Source: an uncultured Clostridium sp.
GTDB lineage: Bacteria > Bacillota > Clostridia > Clostridiales > Clostridiaceae
Assembly (NCBI RefSeq): GCF_910588715.1
Contig: NZ_CAJURG010000002.1
Coordinates: forward strand, 1 to 64,000
Reading direction: 5' to 3'
DNA length: 64,000 nt
A program made the translations under genes and the position numbers. The notes under the pieces were generated by a model, which was given only the letters and a program-made list of their open reading frames with translations, had not been told where the DNA came from and made no database searches. Position 1 is the first letter of the stretch, and the number at the start of each line of letters is the position of its first letter. This document shows, in pieces, positions 51,602 to 60,020 of this stretch.

Positions 51602-51910
51602 TTAGTTATCATGCTTACCCACGTTAGTCGAATCTACTATTGTAAACTCTTCTAATAACATTTTAGCTCTTTTTACTCCTTGCTCATTAATTGAATAATA
51701 AGACCATTTACCTTCTTTTCTTGCAACAACTATACCTGAATCACATAATATTCTCATATGATGCGATAATGTGGATTGTCCAATATATAGTTCATCTAAT
51801 AAACTACATGCACACTTTTCACCACTTTGTAATAATTTAAGTATTTGCAACCTTTTTTCATCACAAAATGCCTTAAATACCCTTGTACTACTTTCAAAAC
51901 TAATCACCAA
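51602..51910 (-). CDS. arsR: ArsR-family arsenite-responsive repressor
   Basis: 102 residues. Winged helix with metal site KCACSLLDEL (CxC at the start of the recognition region) and helix IGQSTLSHHMRIL; GKWSYYSIN forms the wing. It senses As(III)/Sb(III) in the family. Start is TTG at 51910 or GTG at 51907, both within reach of GAGGTG; I give the TTG. Confidence 0.9.
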   Translation of the reverse strand: MVISFESSTRVFKAFCDEKRLQILKLLQSGEKCACSLLDELYIGQSTLSHHMRILCDSGIVVARKEGKWSYYSINEQGVKRAKMLLEEFTIVDSTNVGKHDN

Positions 51911-51921
51911 TTAATCACCTC

Positions 51922-51941
51922 ATATCTATTTTTATCGATAT
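51922..51941. promoter_or_regulatory. ArsR-type operator at arsR
   Basis: ATATCTATTTTTATCGATAT, same arms as the permease site with one mismatch. Beyond it, 51942-52190, only A/T-rich DNA is seen. Confidence 0.6.
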
Positions 51942-52190
51942 GTATTATCTTATACCTTCCTTTACTAAATGTCAATTAATTTTTATATAAGAATTAATCC
52001 ACATTATTCTAATTTTTTATAAACTGTAATAATTTAAAAATATATTTATCTATATTTTTACTATATATAAATTATATATGAATTAAGCTATAAAAAGTTT
52101 CAAATTTTTATATGTTTTTATTACTGTATTAATTTTCCTTTATAATATTAATCAAACATCCATGTTTTCTATATAATTAATTTTAAATAC

Positions 52191-52227
52191 GAAAACTACC
52201 TAAATATAAATGTATAGGTAGTTTTCT
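52191..52227 (-). terminator. Terminator of the caspase-like gene
   Basis: GAAAACTACCT / AGGTAGTTTTC stem, 25 nt past the stop. Confidence 0.75.
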
Positions 52228-52251
52228 ATAAATTATCATTCTCTATTCATT

Positions 52252-53802
52252 TTAATAATTTGGGTTATAAAATAACTTATTTTCTACTCTTTTAACCTTT
52301 TCTAAATCTTCATAATATCTTTTTATTGAATAATCTATACATAATTTTCTATTCTTTTCATCTCTTTGCTCCATTCCATGCTTATTATAGAATAATGTGA
52401 AATTATGTATTGTTCCAAATAATTCTTTACAAACTTTATCCCATTCATAAATTTCCTTAGGTGGAAAATTCAAACTTGTTGATAATAAATAATATTCATC
52501 TATTCTTTTTCTTAAACTTTTTGTTTTATAAACTAATTCCTCCTCATTATACTCTCCATTTCTATACTCATTATATATACTGATAAATTCTTCAGCATCA
52601 GTAACTAACCCCCCTAATATTTCCTTTATTTTTATTATACTAATCTCATTTTCGTTCGTATTTTCTTTTTCGAATTTCTTTAAAAACTCATAATATGTAA
52701 AAATTTCATAATGAATATTATTTATGATAAAGGTATTTTTATTATTTACTTTGTACCACCATTCTTTATCTTGATTATCATCTACCCATGTAGTTTTACA
52801 AATAAACGTATTACTAAGCATATCATATTCATCACGTCCAAAAAATATCCATATAATACTTGCATATACACCTTTAAAATACTCTTCACTTTTTAAGCTA
52901 TTATAAACATCTATTCCCTTTATTTTATCTTTAATTTCTAATGATATTCTCCCAATCTCCTCAATAGAAAATGGTTCTTTCAATATTACATTAACAGAAT
53001 ATCTTTTTACTATACTATGAACTGGATTGACACTATAAATAATATATTCATCAGTTTCTTCATATATTTTTTTTATACAATATGGAGTATACTCCTTTAC
53101 TTTGAAATATACTGTACCACCCATATTAGCTCTAAAGATTGGTTCTTGTCTTTTTTCATTATTTTTTAGATTCCATATTTCCAAATATAATTTTACAAGT
53201 TTTTGGATATCATATAGTGATTTTTTCCCTTGCTTCACTATTCCTTTATCACAAAATGCATTACATAAAAAATAAGTGAAAACACTCATATCTTCTGTTG
53301 GATGACCATATGAGTATTGTTGTGCATTGCTTGATGCCAATACTGCATAACCCTTACTGACAAATTCAGTTATTGTTTGCTGTATATTAAACTTTGAACT
53401 ACCACTAACCGAAAAATTACCAGATAAACATGCATCTAATAATATTATCTTACTCTTGCATTTCATCTTTTCAAAATAGTCAATAATTTCATTAGTTAAA
53501 AATATTTTATCACTAAAAACAAGATAATGCTTATCTTCGATTGTTATTCCATGTCCTGAAAAATAAAAAATTATAGTATCTTCTTCTTGCAAACCCTGGG
53601 ATAATTTTAATAGACTAGTTACAAAATCATCGCATGTTACAATACCAGATTTACCAACTGTATATATATTTTCACTTTCTATATTCAGCCCAAAAGATAA
53701 TGCTTCTTCGATAGCTATAATATCATTTTTGCAAAAATATAAATTATCAATCTCTTCTTCAAAATATATGCTTACACCTACTACTAAAGCTTTAACCGCC
53801 AT
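52252..53802 (-). CDS. Caspase-like (C14-type) protein with unknown C-terminal domain
   Basis: 516 residues. The N-terminal caspase fold (about 1-230) has the His/Cys dyad: His84 in FYFSGHGI and Cys125 in LLDACLSGN, with the KALVVGVSIY strand and LASSNAQQYSYG after them. The remaining about 280 residues are helical and Trp/Tyr-rich and match no domain I know. Bacterial caspase homologues often act in stress or phage-triggered cell death, but here no effector or sensor gene is linked. The gene has GGAGG upstream and sits between an arsenic-type cluster and SPFH/NfeD genes, with a hairpin dividing it from the latter. Confidence 0.85.
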   Translation of the reverse strand: MAVKALVVGVSIYFEEEIDNLYFCKNDIIAIEEALSFGLNIESENIYTVGKSGIVTCDDFVTSLLKLSQGLQEEDTIIFYFSGHGITIEDKHYLVFSDKIFLTNEIIDYFEKMKCKSKIILLDACLSGNFSVSGSSKFNIQQTITEFVSKGYAVLASSNAQQYSYGHPTEDMSVFTYFLCNAFCDKGIVKQGKKSLYDIQKLVKLYLEIWNLKNNEKRQEPIFRANMGGTVYFKVKEYTPYCIKKIYEETDEYIIYSVNPVHSIVKRYSVNVILKEPFSIEEIGRISLEIKDKIKGIDVYNSLKSEEYFKGVYASIIWIFFGRDEYDMLSNTFICKTTWVDDNQDKEWWYKVNNKNTFIINNIHYEIFTYYEFLKKFEKENTNENEISIIKIKEILGGLVTDAEEFISIYNEYRNGEYNEEELVYKTKSLRKRIDEYYLLSTSLNFPPKEIYEWDKVCKELFGTIHNFTLFYNKHGMEQRDEKNRKLCIDYSIKRYYEDLEKVKRVENKLFYNPNY

Positions 53803-53836
53803 AAATTCCTCCTATTTTTTAATTTTTTATTCAAGA

Positions 53837-53867
53837 AAGGATATCGCCAATAAAAAGTAGGCAATAT
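53837..53867 (-). terminator. Terminator-like hairpin after the SPFH gene
   Basis: GGATAT.GCC / GGC.ATATCC followed on the minus strand by TTTCTTG. It separates the SPFH/NfeD genes from the caspase gene. Confidence 0.6.
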
Positions 53868-53877
53868 CCCCTTCTTA

Positions 53878-54819
53878 TTATTTATCTTTTTTAAGCATTT
53901 CAGCAATAGCTGCTATGCTACCAAGTGAAGATAAAGTTTCATTTGGTAATATAAGCTTATTAGCTGGATTATTTGCCATTTCTTTTAATGCTTCAATTTG
54001 CTTTAATGCAATTACTGTTTCATTTGTTCCTGATTCTATAATAGCCTCATTTACTTTTCTTATAGCTTCTGATTCTGCTATTGCTATTTGCTCAATAGCC
54101 TTTGCCTTACCTTCTGCTTCAAGTAATTGAGATTCTTTTAAACCTTCTGCCCTTCTAATATTAGCTTCTTTTTCTGCCTCTGCTGCAAGGATTTTAGATT
54201 GCTTTTCCCCTTCTGCTTTTTCAATTTGAGATTGTCTTAAACCTTCTGCTTGAAGAATCATAGCTCTCTTATCTCTTTCAGCTTTCATTTGCTTTTCCAT
54301 AGCTTGTTGAATTTCAGCTGGTGGAATTATGTTTTTAATTTCAACTGATAATACCTTAATTCCATAAGCATCTGTAACTTCATCAATAATGCCTAATAGT
54401 TGTTGGTTTATGCTATCTCTTCCTGCTAATACTTCATCTAATGTCATGTTACCTAAGATATTTCTTATATTAGTTGTTGCTGAATAAACTATACCTGATT
54501 TATAATCTTCAATATTATATACTGCGTCTTTAGCATTTAACATCTTATAAAATATAACATTATCAACACTTATTTTAACATTATCCTTTGTAATAACTGA
54601 TTGTGGTGGTACATCTAAAATTTGTTGCTTAGTTGATACCTTTTTTCTTACAAAATCTACACCTGGAATTACAAAATGCCAACCTGGTTCTAAAATCTTA
54701 TGAAATTGACCTAATCTTTCTACTACATATAAATATCCCGTATTTACTACCTTAATTGAAGATAGCAATATTATAAATAAAATAACTAATACTGCTACTA
54801 AAAAAATCATACCTGTCAT
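53878..54819 (-). CDS. SPFH/Band-7 membrane protein
   Basis: 313 residues. One N-terminal membrane helix, then the SPFH domain (VVERLGQFHKILEPGWHFVIPGVDFVR; VITKDNVKISVDNVIFYK). A long charged coiled coil rich in AEG/AEAEKEAN repeats follows, then a short C-terminal helix. Such stomatin-like proteins form oligomers at the membrane. It pairs with the NfeD-like protein encoded 1 nt upstream, a very common pair of unclear function in membrane organisation or proteolysis. Confidence 0.93.
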   Translation of the reverse strand: MTGMIFLVAVLVILFIILLSSIKVVNTGYLYVVERLGQFHKILEPGWHFVIPGVDFVRKKVSTKQQILDVPPQSVITKDNVKISVDNVIFYKMLNAKDAVYNIEDYKSGIVYSATTNIRNILGNMTLDEVLAGRDSINQQLLGIIDEVTDAYGIKVLSVEIKNIIPPAEIQQAMEKQMKAERDKRAMILQAEGLRQSQIEKAEGEKQSKILAAEAEKEANIRRAEGLKESQLLEAEGKAKAIEQIAIAESEAIRKVNEAIIESGTNETVIALKQIEALKEMANNPANKLILPNETLSSLGSIAAIAEMLKKDK

Positions 54820-54820
54820 A

Positions 54821-55249
54821 TTAATCCTCCTTTAATTTAACAATTAACTTATTTCCTTCTATACCTGTTATGGTATATCTTTCACCTTTTTTAATTATTT
54901 TACCTTTGTTATAAGCAGTCCAATAAATCCCGCTCACTTTTATCTTTGACTTTTCTTCCATATCTTCATTTGCAATCATTTCTTTACCAATATAAGTTTG
55001 CTCCATAGTTGGTACATGATTTACATCTGCTTTAAACTTTTTCTTTGCCCAAGGGTATCCAATAGAAACAGTGGCTACGCCCATCACTAAAAACGCAACA
55101 ATTTGCCACGCTACTGATATTCCAATTAAAGAAAGTATTATAGCAACAAAAGCACCTAATGAAAACCACATAAAGACAAAAGTACTAGTAACAATATCAA
55201 TAGCAATTACTGCAATAGCAACAAGTATCCAAACAATAACCTCAACCAT
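54821..55249 (-). CDS. NfeD-like membrane protein
   Basis: 142 residues. Two to three membrane helices, then an OB-fold (IGKEMIANEDMEEKSKIKVSGIYWTAYNKGKIIKKGERYTITGIEGNKLIVKL) of the NfeD type. Partner of the SPFH protein. GGGGG-containing ribosome site upstream. The 55250-55548 gap to nadE is A/T-rich with no clear feature. Confidence 0.92.
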   Translation of the reverse strand: MVEVIVWILVAIAVIAIDIVTSTFVFMWFSLGAFVAIILSLIGISVAWQIVAFLVMGVATVSIGYPWAKKKFKADVNHVPTMEQTYIGKEMIANEDMEEKSKIKVSGIYWTAYNKGKIIKKGERYTITGIEGNKLIVKLKED

Positions 55250-55548
55250 TAATCTTCCCCCTTTCTGTTATTACATATTTCTTAGTAAATACTTATAAAA
55301 AATATACTAAGAATATGTGTTATTTTTATTATATCCTATATTTTCCAATTTTTACAGTAAAGTTTAGTACGCTTCTCTTCTTAAGTATAATTAAATTATA
55401 TTTTATACCTTAACTTATTTCAAGTTATAAAACATCTTAAAAAGCGTTATTTTTTATCATTTAAACAGTTTTAACATACTTTTCTTTTAAATCCATTGAT
55501 TTTCTAAAGCTTTCCTTTTATTATTGATTTATATGTATTTTATTAACC

Positions 55549-55576
55549 TTGGAATACAATACTAAATTTATATAAT
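55549..55576 (+). promoter_or_regulatory. nadE promoter
   Basis: TTGGAA (55549-55554), 16 nt, TATAAT (55571-55576), 22 nt before the ATG. Confidence 0.6.
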
Positions 55577-55598
55577 GTAACGGAATGGAGATGAATCT

Positions 55599-57503
55599 AT
55601 GGACTTTATTAAAGTAGGTGCTGCTTGTCCAAAGACAAAGGTATCAGATATAAAATATAATGTTGAAAATATATGTTTTTGTATAGATGAAGCATATGAT
55701 AAAGGTGTAAAATTTCTTGTTTTTCCTGAACTTTGTATTACTTCTTATACATGCGGAGACTTATTTTTAACTTCTGTACTTTTAAATAAAACTTTAGATG
55801 GATTAAAAGAAATTTGTGAGTATTCAATAAATAAAGATATGCTAATTGCTGTTGGTGCTCCATTAATTCATAATAACGTTTTATACAACTGCGGTTTTAT
55901 GATTTTTAATGGTAAAATTCTAGGCGTTGTACCAAAATCCTATATTCCAAACTATAGTGAATTTTATGAAAAGAGATGGTTTACTGAAGGTATTAACTTA
56001 ATTGATGAAATTATAGACTTACCTTTCCAAGAAAATATACCTTTTGGTACTAATTTAATTTTTACAAGTTGTGATTATAAATTCGCCTTAGAAATTTGTG
56101 AAGATTTATGGGTAACTATACCTCCAAGCTCTTATCTTTCTCTTTTAGGAGCTAATATAATAGGAAACCTTTCAGCTTCTAATGAACTTGTAAGTAAAAA
56201 AGATTATAGAGTATCTTTAGTTTCTAATCAAAGTGCTAGATGCATGACTTCTTATATTTACTCTTCTGCTGGAGTTCATGAATCTACAACTGATTTATTA
56301 TTTAGTGGACATTTATTAATAAGTGAAAATGGAGCTATATTAAAAGAAAATCATAGATTCCAAAGAAAAAATGAAGTCATTACTTCATGTATAGATATAT
56401 TTAAGCTTAACTCCGAAAGACTTAAAAACTTAAGTTATAGAGCTTCATCAAATATAGTTCCTTTTAAAGCTAAAAATATATTATTTAAATTTAATAATAT
56501 AGAAATTAAAACTTTTGATAGATATGTTGATAAACACCCTTTTGTTCCTTCAAATGAACATGAAAGAGAAGAAAGATGTAGAGAAATATTTAATATTCAA
56601 GCTTCTGCTTTAGCTAAGCGTTTAGAACATACTAATCTTAAAAAAGCTGTTATAGGTATTTCTGGAGGACTTGATTCTACATTAGCACTTTTAGTAGTAG
56701 TTAAAACTTTTGAACTTTTAGGTCTAGACAATAAAGATATTATAACAATTACTATGCCAGGCTTTGGTACAACTGATAGAACTTATAATAATGCATTATG
56801 CTTATGCAATGAATTAGGAACAGATTTAAGAGAAATAAATATAGTTGATGCTGCTATACAACACTTTAAAGATATAGGACATGATAAAGATATACATGAT
56901 GTAACTTATGAAAATGTTCAAGCTAGAGAAAGAACTCAAATTCTTATGGATTTAGCAAATAAAGAAGGCGGATTATTAATAGGTACAGGTGATTTATCTG
57001 AACTAGCACTTGGCTGGTGTACTTATAATGGAGACCATATGAGCATGTACTCTGTTAATCCTTCAATCCCAAAAACACTTGTTAGATATTTAGTTAAATA
57101 TGTTGCTGAAAAAGAATCTAATCAAGAAGTAGCTCATACTTTATTAGATATATTAGATACTCCTGTTAGCCCTGAATTACTTCCAAAGAGTGATGAAGGT
57201 GATATAGTTCAAAAAACAGAAGACATTGTAGGTCCTTATGAACTTCATGATTTCTTCTTATATCATTTTATAAAACATGGTTCATCTAAAGAAAGAATTT
57301 TACTTTTAGCAAAAGAAGCTTTTAAAGAGGATTATTCTACAGAAGAAATTGAAAAGTGGCTTGATAAATTTATTTATAGATTCTTTACTCAACAATTTAA
57401 AAGAAGTGCTTTACCTGATGGTCCTAAGGTTGGTTCAATATCTCTTAGCCCACGTGGAGATTGGAGAATGCCTTCAGATGCTTCATTTAACTCTTTTAAA
57501 TAA
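55599..57503 (+). CDS. nadE: Glutamine-dependent NAD+ synthetase
   Basis: 634 residues. The N-terminal nitrilase-like glutaminase (Glu in VFPELCIT, Lys in VPKSYIPNYSEFYE, Cys in LEICEDLWV) feeds ammonia to the C-terminal synthetase with PP-loop GISGGLDSTLALLV. It makes NAD+ from nicotinate adenine dinucleotide. LSELALGWCTYNGDHMSMYSVN and the end SLSPRGDWRMPSDA are typical. Complete and monocistronic. Confidence 0.96.
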   Translation: MDFIKVGAACPKTKVSDIKYNVENICFCIDEAYDKGVKFLVFPELCITSYTCGDLFLTSVLLNKTLDGLKEICEYSINKDMLIAVGAPLIHNNVLYNCGFMIFNGKILGVVPKSYIPNYSEFYEKRWFTEGINLIDEIIDLPFQENIPFGTNLIFTSCDYKFALEICEDLWVTIPPSSYLSLLGANIIGNLSASNELVSKKDYRVSLVSNQSARCMTSYIYSSAGVHESTTDLLFSGHLLISENGAILKENHRFQRKNEVITSCIDIFKLNSERLKNLSYRASSNIVPFKAKNILFKFNNIEIKTFDRYVDKHPFVPSNEHEREERCREIFNIQASALAKRLEHTNLKKAVIGISGGLDSTLALLVVVKTFELLGLDNKDIITITMPGFGTTDRTYNNALCLCNELGTDLREINIVDAAIQHFKDIGHDKDIHDVTYENVQARERTQILMDLANKEGGLLIGTGDLSELALGWCTYNGDHMSMYSVNPSIPKTLVRYLVKYVAEKESNQEVAHTLLDILDTPVSPELLPKSDEGDIVQKTEDIVGPYELHDFFLYHFIKHGSSKERILLLAKEAFKEDYSTEEIEKWLDKFIYRFFTQQFKRSALPDGPKVGSISLSPRGDWRMPSDASFNSFK

Positions 57504-57527
57504 AATTAAAATATTTAATTATTAAAA

Positions 57528-57573
57528 AATAAAAGGACTGTTTCACTAAATAATTAGTTAAGCAGTCCTTTTT
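57528..57573 (+). terminator. Bidirectional terminator between nadE and the kinase gene
   Basis: AAAAGGACTG / CAGTCCTTTT with further pairing inside and A/T tails on both sides. Confidence 0.88.
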
Positions 57574-57582
57574 ATTATATAA

Positions 57583-58233
57583 TTATCCTCTAACTTCTTT
57601 TAACTTATCTTCTACCATCTTAATTAATTTATTTTTATCATCTTCGCTATTAACTACATCCATAACATCCATATCTATAATTAAAACTTCAGATGCGTTA
57701 TAATAATTGTTAACCCAATTATCATATCCTTCCCATAGGAAATGGTAATACTCCTTTAAACTATCATCAATTTCAAATTCTCTTCCTCTAAGATTAATTC
57801 TATTAATTACAGTTTCAAAAGAACCCTTAAGATATATCATAATATCTGGTGACTTTTTAGGAAGGGACTTTAATTCTTCCATCATATTATTTAATAAGTT
57901 TTCATATATGTCCATTTCTAAATCAGATATTCTACCAAGCTCCATGTTCTTTTTAGCAAAATACCAGTCTTCATATATTGATCTATCTAAAACATTATTA
58001 TCATTAACTAGTGCTTCTTTAATACTTTTAAACCTTGTATTTAAAAAATATAATTGTAATAAGAAAGGATATCTCTTTCTTTGTATTTCTTCTTCAGACT
58101 CACTATAAAATAACGGTAAAAGCGGATTATCATCTACAGATTCATAAAATACATCTGAACCAAAGTATTCTCCTAAAATTTTTGCTACTGAACTTTTACC
58201 TAAGCCTATCATACCACCTACAACTAACAACAT
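57583..58233 (-). CDS. Deoxynucleoside kinase
   Basis: 216 residues. P-loop GGMIGLGKSSVAKIL; DRSIYEDWYFAKKNMELG is the DRS motif region; a lid with INLRGREFE follows. It phosphorylates deoxyadenosine, deoxyguanosine or deoxycytidine in salvage. The specificity cannot be read here. It converges on nadE. AGGTGA 3 nt before the ATG. Confidence 0.9.
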   Translation of the reverse strand: MLLVVGGMIGLGKSSVAKILGEYFGSDVFYESVDDNPLLPLFYSESEEEIQRKRYPFLLQLYFLNTRFKSIKEALVNDNNVLDRSIYEDWYFAKKNMELGRISDLEMDIYENLLNNMMEELKSLPKKSPDIMIYLKGSFETVINRINLRGREFEIDDSLKEYYHFLWEGYDNWVNNYYNASEVLIIDMDVMDVVNSEDDKNKLIKMVEDKLKEVRG

Positions 58234-58312
58234 ACTTCACCTATCCTTTATTATTCATCCTTAGCGCTAATTTATGATACATTGTATTTATACTTAAATC
58301 AAGTCTTGACAT

Positions 58313-58355
58313 AAAAAAATAAGACATGCATTTTATATAACATGTCTTATTTTTA
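58313..58355 (-). terminator. Terminator of the thioredoxin operon
   Basis: AAAATAAGACATG / CATGTCTTATTTT with A/T tails. Confidence 0.9.
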
Positions 58356-58361
58356 TCAAAA

Positions 58362-59225
58362 CTATTTGTTTTTCATGATATCTATATATCTTACAGCACT
58401 TAATGCTGCTATATTCCCTTCACCTGCTGATTTTATATATTGATATGGCTTTCCTACGCAATCTCCAGCTGCAAAACATCCTGGAATATTACATTTCATT
58501 TCCCTATCAACATTAATATGTCCATCAACAATTTCAAGACCTGGAACTAATTGCCCTGGTGAAATACTATCCTTAAGAACAAATACCCCATCTGTTTCTA
58601 GTTCTAAACCTTCAAGTTTTAATGATGAAACCTTAGTATCTCCTACTATTTGTAATGGTTTTTTATCAATAACTTCTATATTATCTCTAAGGTCATATTC
58701 ACCTTTATACATAGGTATATAATAAACTTTTCCTGCAAGCTCACTTACATAGTTTGCTTCTTCTTCAGCTTCTTTATTATATCCTATAATTGAAACTATT
58801 TTTCCCTTATAAAGAGGTGCATCACAAGTTGCACAATAGCCTACACCTTTACCTAATAATTCAATTTCACCATTAATAGGCTTAGTATATTCCATTCCAG
58901 TAGCTAAAATTACAGCTGTAGCTTCATACATTTTATCGTTTACCATTAAGCCAAAGTAATCACCCATGGCATAGATATTATTTACTCTCTCCTCTGTAAT
59001 TTGTATCCCCATATTATCTATATGCTCTGCAAATTTCTCTTTTATTTCTGCTCCGTTCATTCCATAAAAACCTAAATAATTATTTATTTTAGGAGCTTTA
59101 ATTATTTTATTGCTTAAATCTTTGTTTCCAAAAATAATGAATTTTTTATTTCTTATTTTTGCATTAAGAGCAGCTGATAACCCTGCTGGACCGCTACCTA
59201 CTATGGCTAAATCATATCTTTCCAT
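58362..59225 (-). CDS. Thioredoxin reductase-like flavoprotein, probably ferredoxin-dependent
   Basis: 287 residues. FAD site GSGPAGLSA, redox pair Cys131-Ala-Thr-Cys134, and C-terminal CFAAGDCVGKPYQYIKSAGEGNIAALSA. In normal NADPH-dependent reductases the second Rossmann domain has GGGxSA and HRRxxxR. Here these positions read IIGYNKEAEEEAN and YIPMYKGEYDLR, so NADPH binding seems lost. This pattern matches the ferredoxin-dependent flavin thioredoxin reductases reported from Clostridium and Gloeobacter. It is 14 nt after trxA. Confidence 0.85.
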   Translation of the reverse strand: MERYDLAIVGSGPAGLSAALNAKIRNKKFIIFGNKDLSNKIIKAPKINNYLGFYGMNGAEIKEKFAEHIDNMGIQITEERVNNIYAMGDYFGLMVNDKMYEATAVILATGMEYTKPINGEIELLGKGVGYCATCDAPLYKGKIVSIIGYNKEAEEEANYVSELAGKVYYIPMYKGEYDLRDNIEVIDKKPLQIVGDTKVSSLKLEGLELETDGVFVLKDSISPGQLVPGLEIVDGHINVDREMKCNIPGCFAAGDCVGKPYQYIKSAGEGNIAALSAVRYIDIMKNK

Positions 59226-59239
59226 AGTACTTTCTCCTC

Positions 59240-59554
59240 TTATAAGTGTTTTTCAACAGCAGCTTTTAATGTTGGCTTTGGCATAAATCCAACTAATGTA
59301 TCAATAGGTTCTCCATTTTTAAATACCATTATTGTTGGAATACTTGCAACTCTATATTTTCCTGCTAAATTAGGACATTCGTCTACATTAACCTTTGTAA
59401 ATTTAGCATTTGTTAATTCTCCTGCAACTTCCTCATATATAGGACCTATCATTTTACAAGGACCACACCAATCAGCCCAGAAATCTACTATACTAACACC
59501 ATCAAAATTAACAACTTCTGAATTAAATTCATTTTCTTTTAAATGTTGAACCAT
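59240..59554 (-). CDS. trxA: Thioredoxin
   Basis: 104 residues with the active site WADWCGPCKMIGP and cis-Pro SIPTIMVFKNG. It reduces disulfides in target proteins and should be recharged by the reductase encoded next. The promoter has a Fur/PerR-type box and the leader a GC-rich hairpin next to the ribosome site. AGGAGG is used. Confidence 0.96.
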   Translation of the reverse strand: MVQHLKENEFNSEVVNFDGVSIVDFWADWCGPCKMIGPIYEEVAGELTNAKFTKVNVDECPNLAGKYRVASIPTIMVFKNGEPIDTLVGFMPKPTLKAAVEKHL

Positions 59555-59570
59555 TATAATTCCTCCTACT

Positions 59571-59583
59571 CCCCCTTAGGGGG
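59571..59583 (-). promoter_or_regulatory. CCCCC/GGGGG hairpin at the trxA ribosome site
   Basis: CCCCCTTAGGGGG folds into a 5-bp all-GC stem whose base is 3 nt from the AGGAGG site (59562-59567). It is rare in this A/T-rich DNA and may modulate translation or RNA stability. Confidence 0.5.
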
Positions 59584-59603
59584 CTATTAATATTATTTGT
59601 TTT

Positions 59604-59632
59604 ATTGTACAGCGATAATCATTATTAGTCAA
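59604..59632 (-). promoter_or_regulatory. trxA promoter with Fur/PerR-type box in the spacer
   Basis: Minus strand TTGACT (59627-59632), 17 nt, TACAAT (59604-59609). The spacer holds CGATAATCATTATTA (59613-59627), 12 of 14 arms positions of TGATAAT-N-ATTATCA. Confidence 0.75.
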
Positions 59633-59736
59633 TAATTTTATGCTTATATTATGCTTATATTTAGTTTACCCTTTTTTCTTCTAAAAATTCTGTAATAAAG
59701 TTACCTAAATATAATATTCACTTTTATATCTATATA

Positions 59737-59775
59737 AAAAAGAACAAGGATTTATTTATTCCTTGTTTCTTTTTT
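59737..59775 (-). terminator. Terminator of the Nudix-like pair
   Basis: AAAGAACAAGGA / TCCTTGTTTCTTT with a T-rich tail on the minus strand. Confidence 0.85.
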
Positions 59776-59777
59776 TA

Positions 59778-60020
59778 CTATTTATTAATAATTTTTTTAT
59801 TTGAATTATAAATATCTAAAACTCCAGCCTCTTCATCAGAAATCGGAATTAAAACTGTTCCTAATAATCTTTCTTCTTTTTTAGCATAAAAGTATGAATC
59901 ACTACCTACTTTAAGTTTTTTAACATATTCATTCTTTTCAATTTTATATTTTTTATTATCATAAGACTTCCCAATAAAATACTTCGACGTTTCTTTTTTA
60001 ATAATTACCCTATAAAGCAT
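59778..60020 (-). CDS. Small protein of unknown function
   Basis: 80 residues, Lys/Tyr-rich and strand-rich (VIIKKETSKYFIGKSYDNKKYKIEKNEYVKKLKVGSDSYFYAKKEERLLGTVLIP). It looks like a short OB/SH3-like barrel but has no recognised family. It overlaps the upstream Nudix-like gene by 11 nt and has AAAGGGG upstream, so the two are translated together. Confidence 0.65.
   Translation of the reverse strand: MLYRVIIKKETSKYFIGKSYDNKKYKIEKNEYVKKLKVGSDSYFYAKKEERLLGTVLIPISDEEAGVLDIYNSNKKIINK

Noticed and set aside
52252..55249. Caspase, SPFH and NfeD genes as a single defence operon
   Set aside because: A terminator-like hairpin separates the caspase gene from the SPFH gene, and SPFH/NfeD pairs are common without any caspase.
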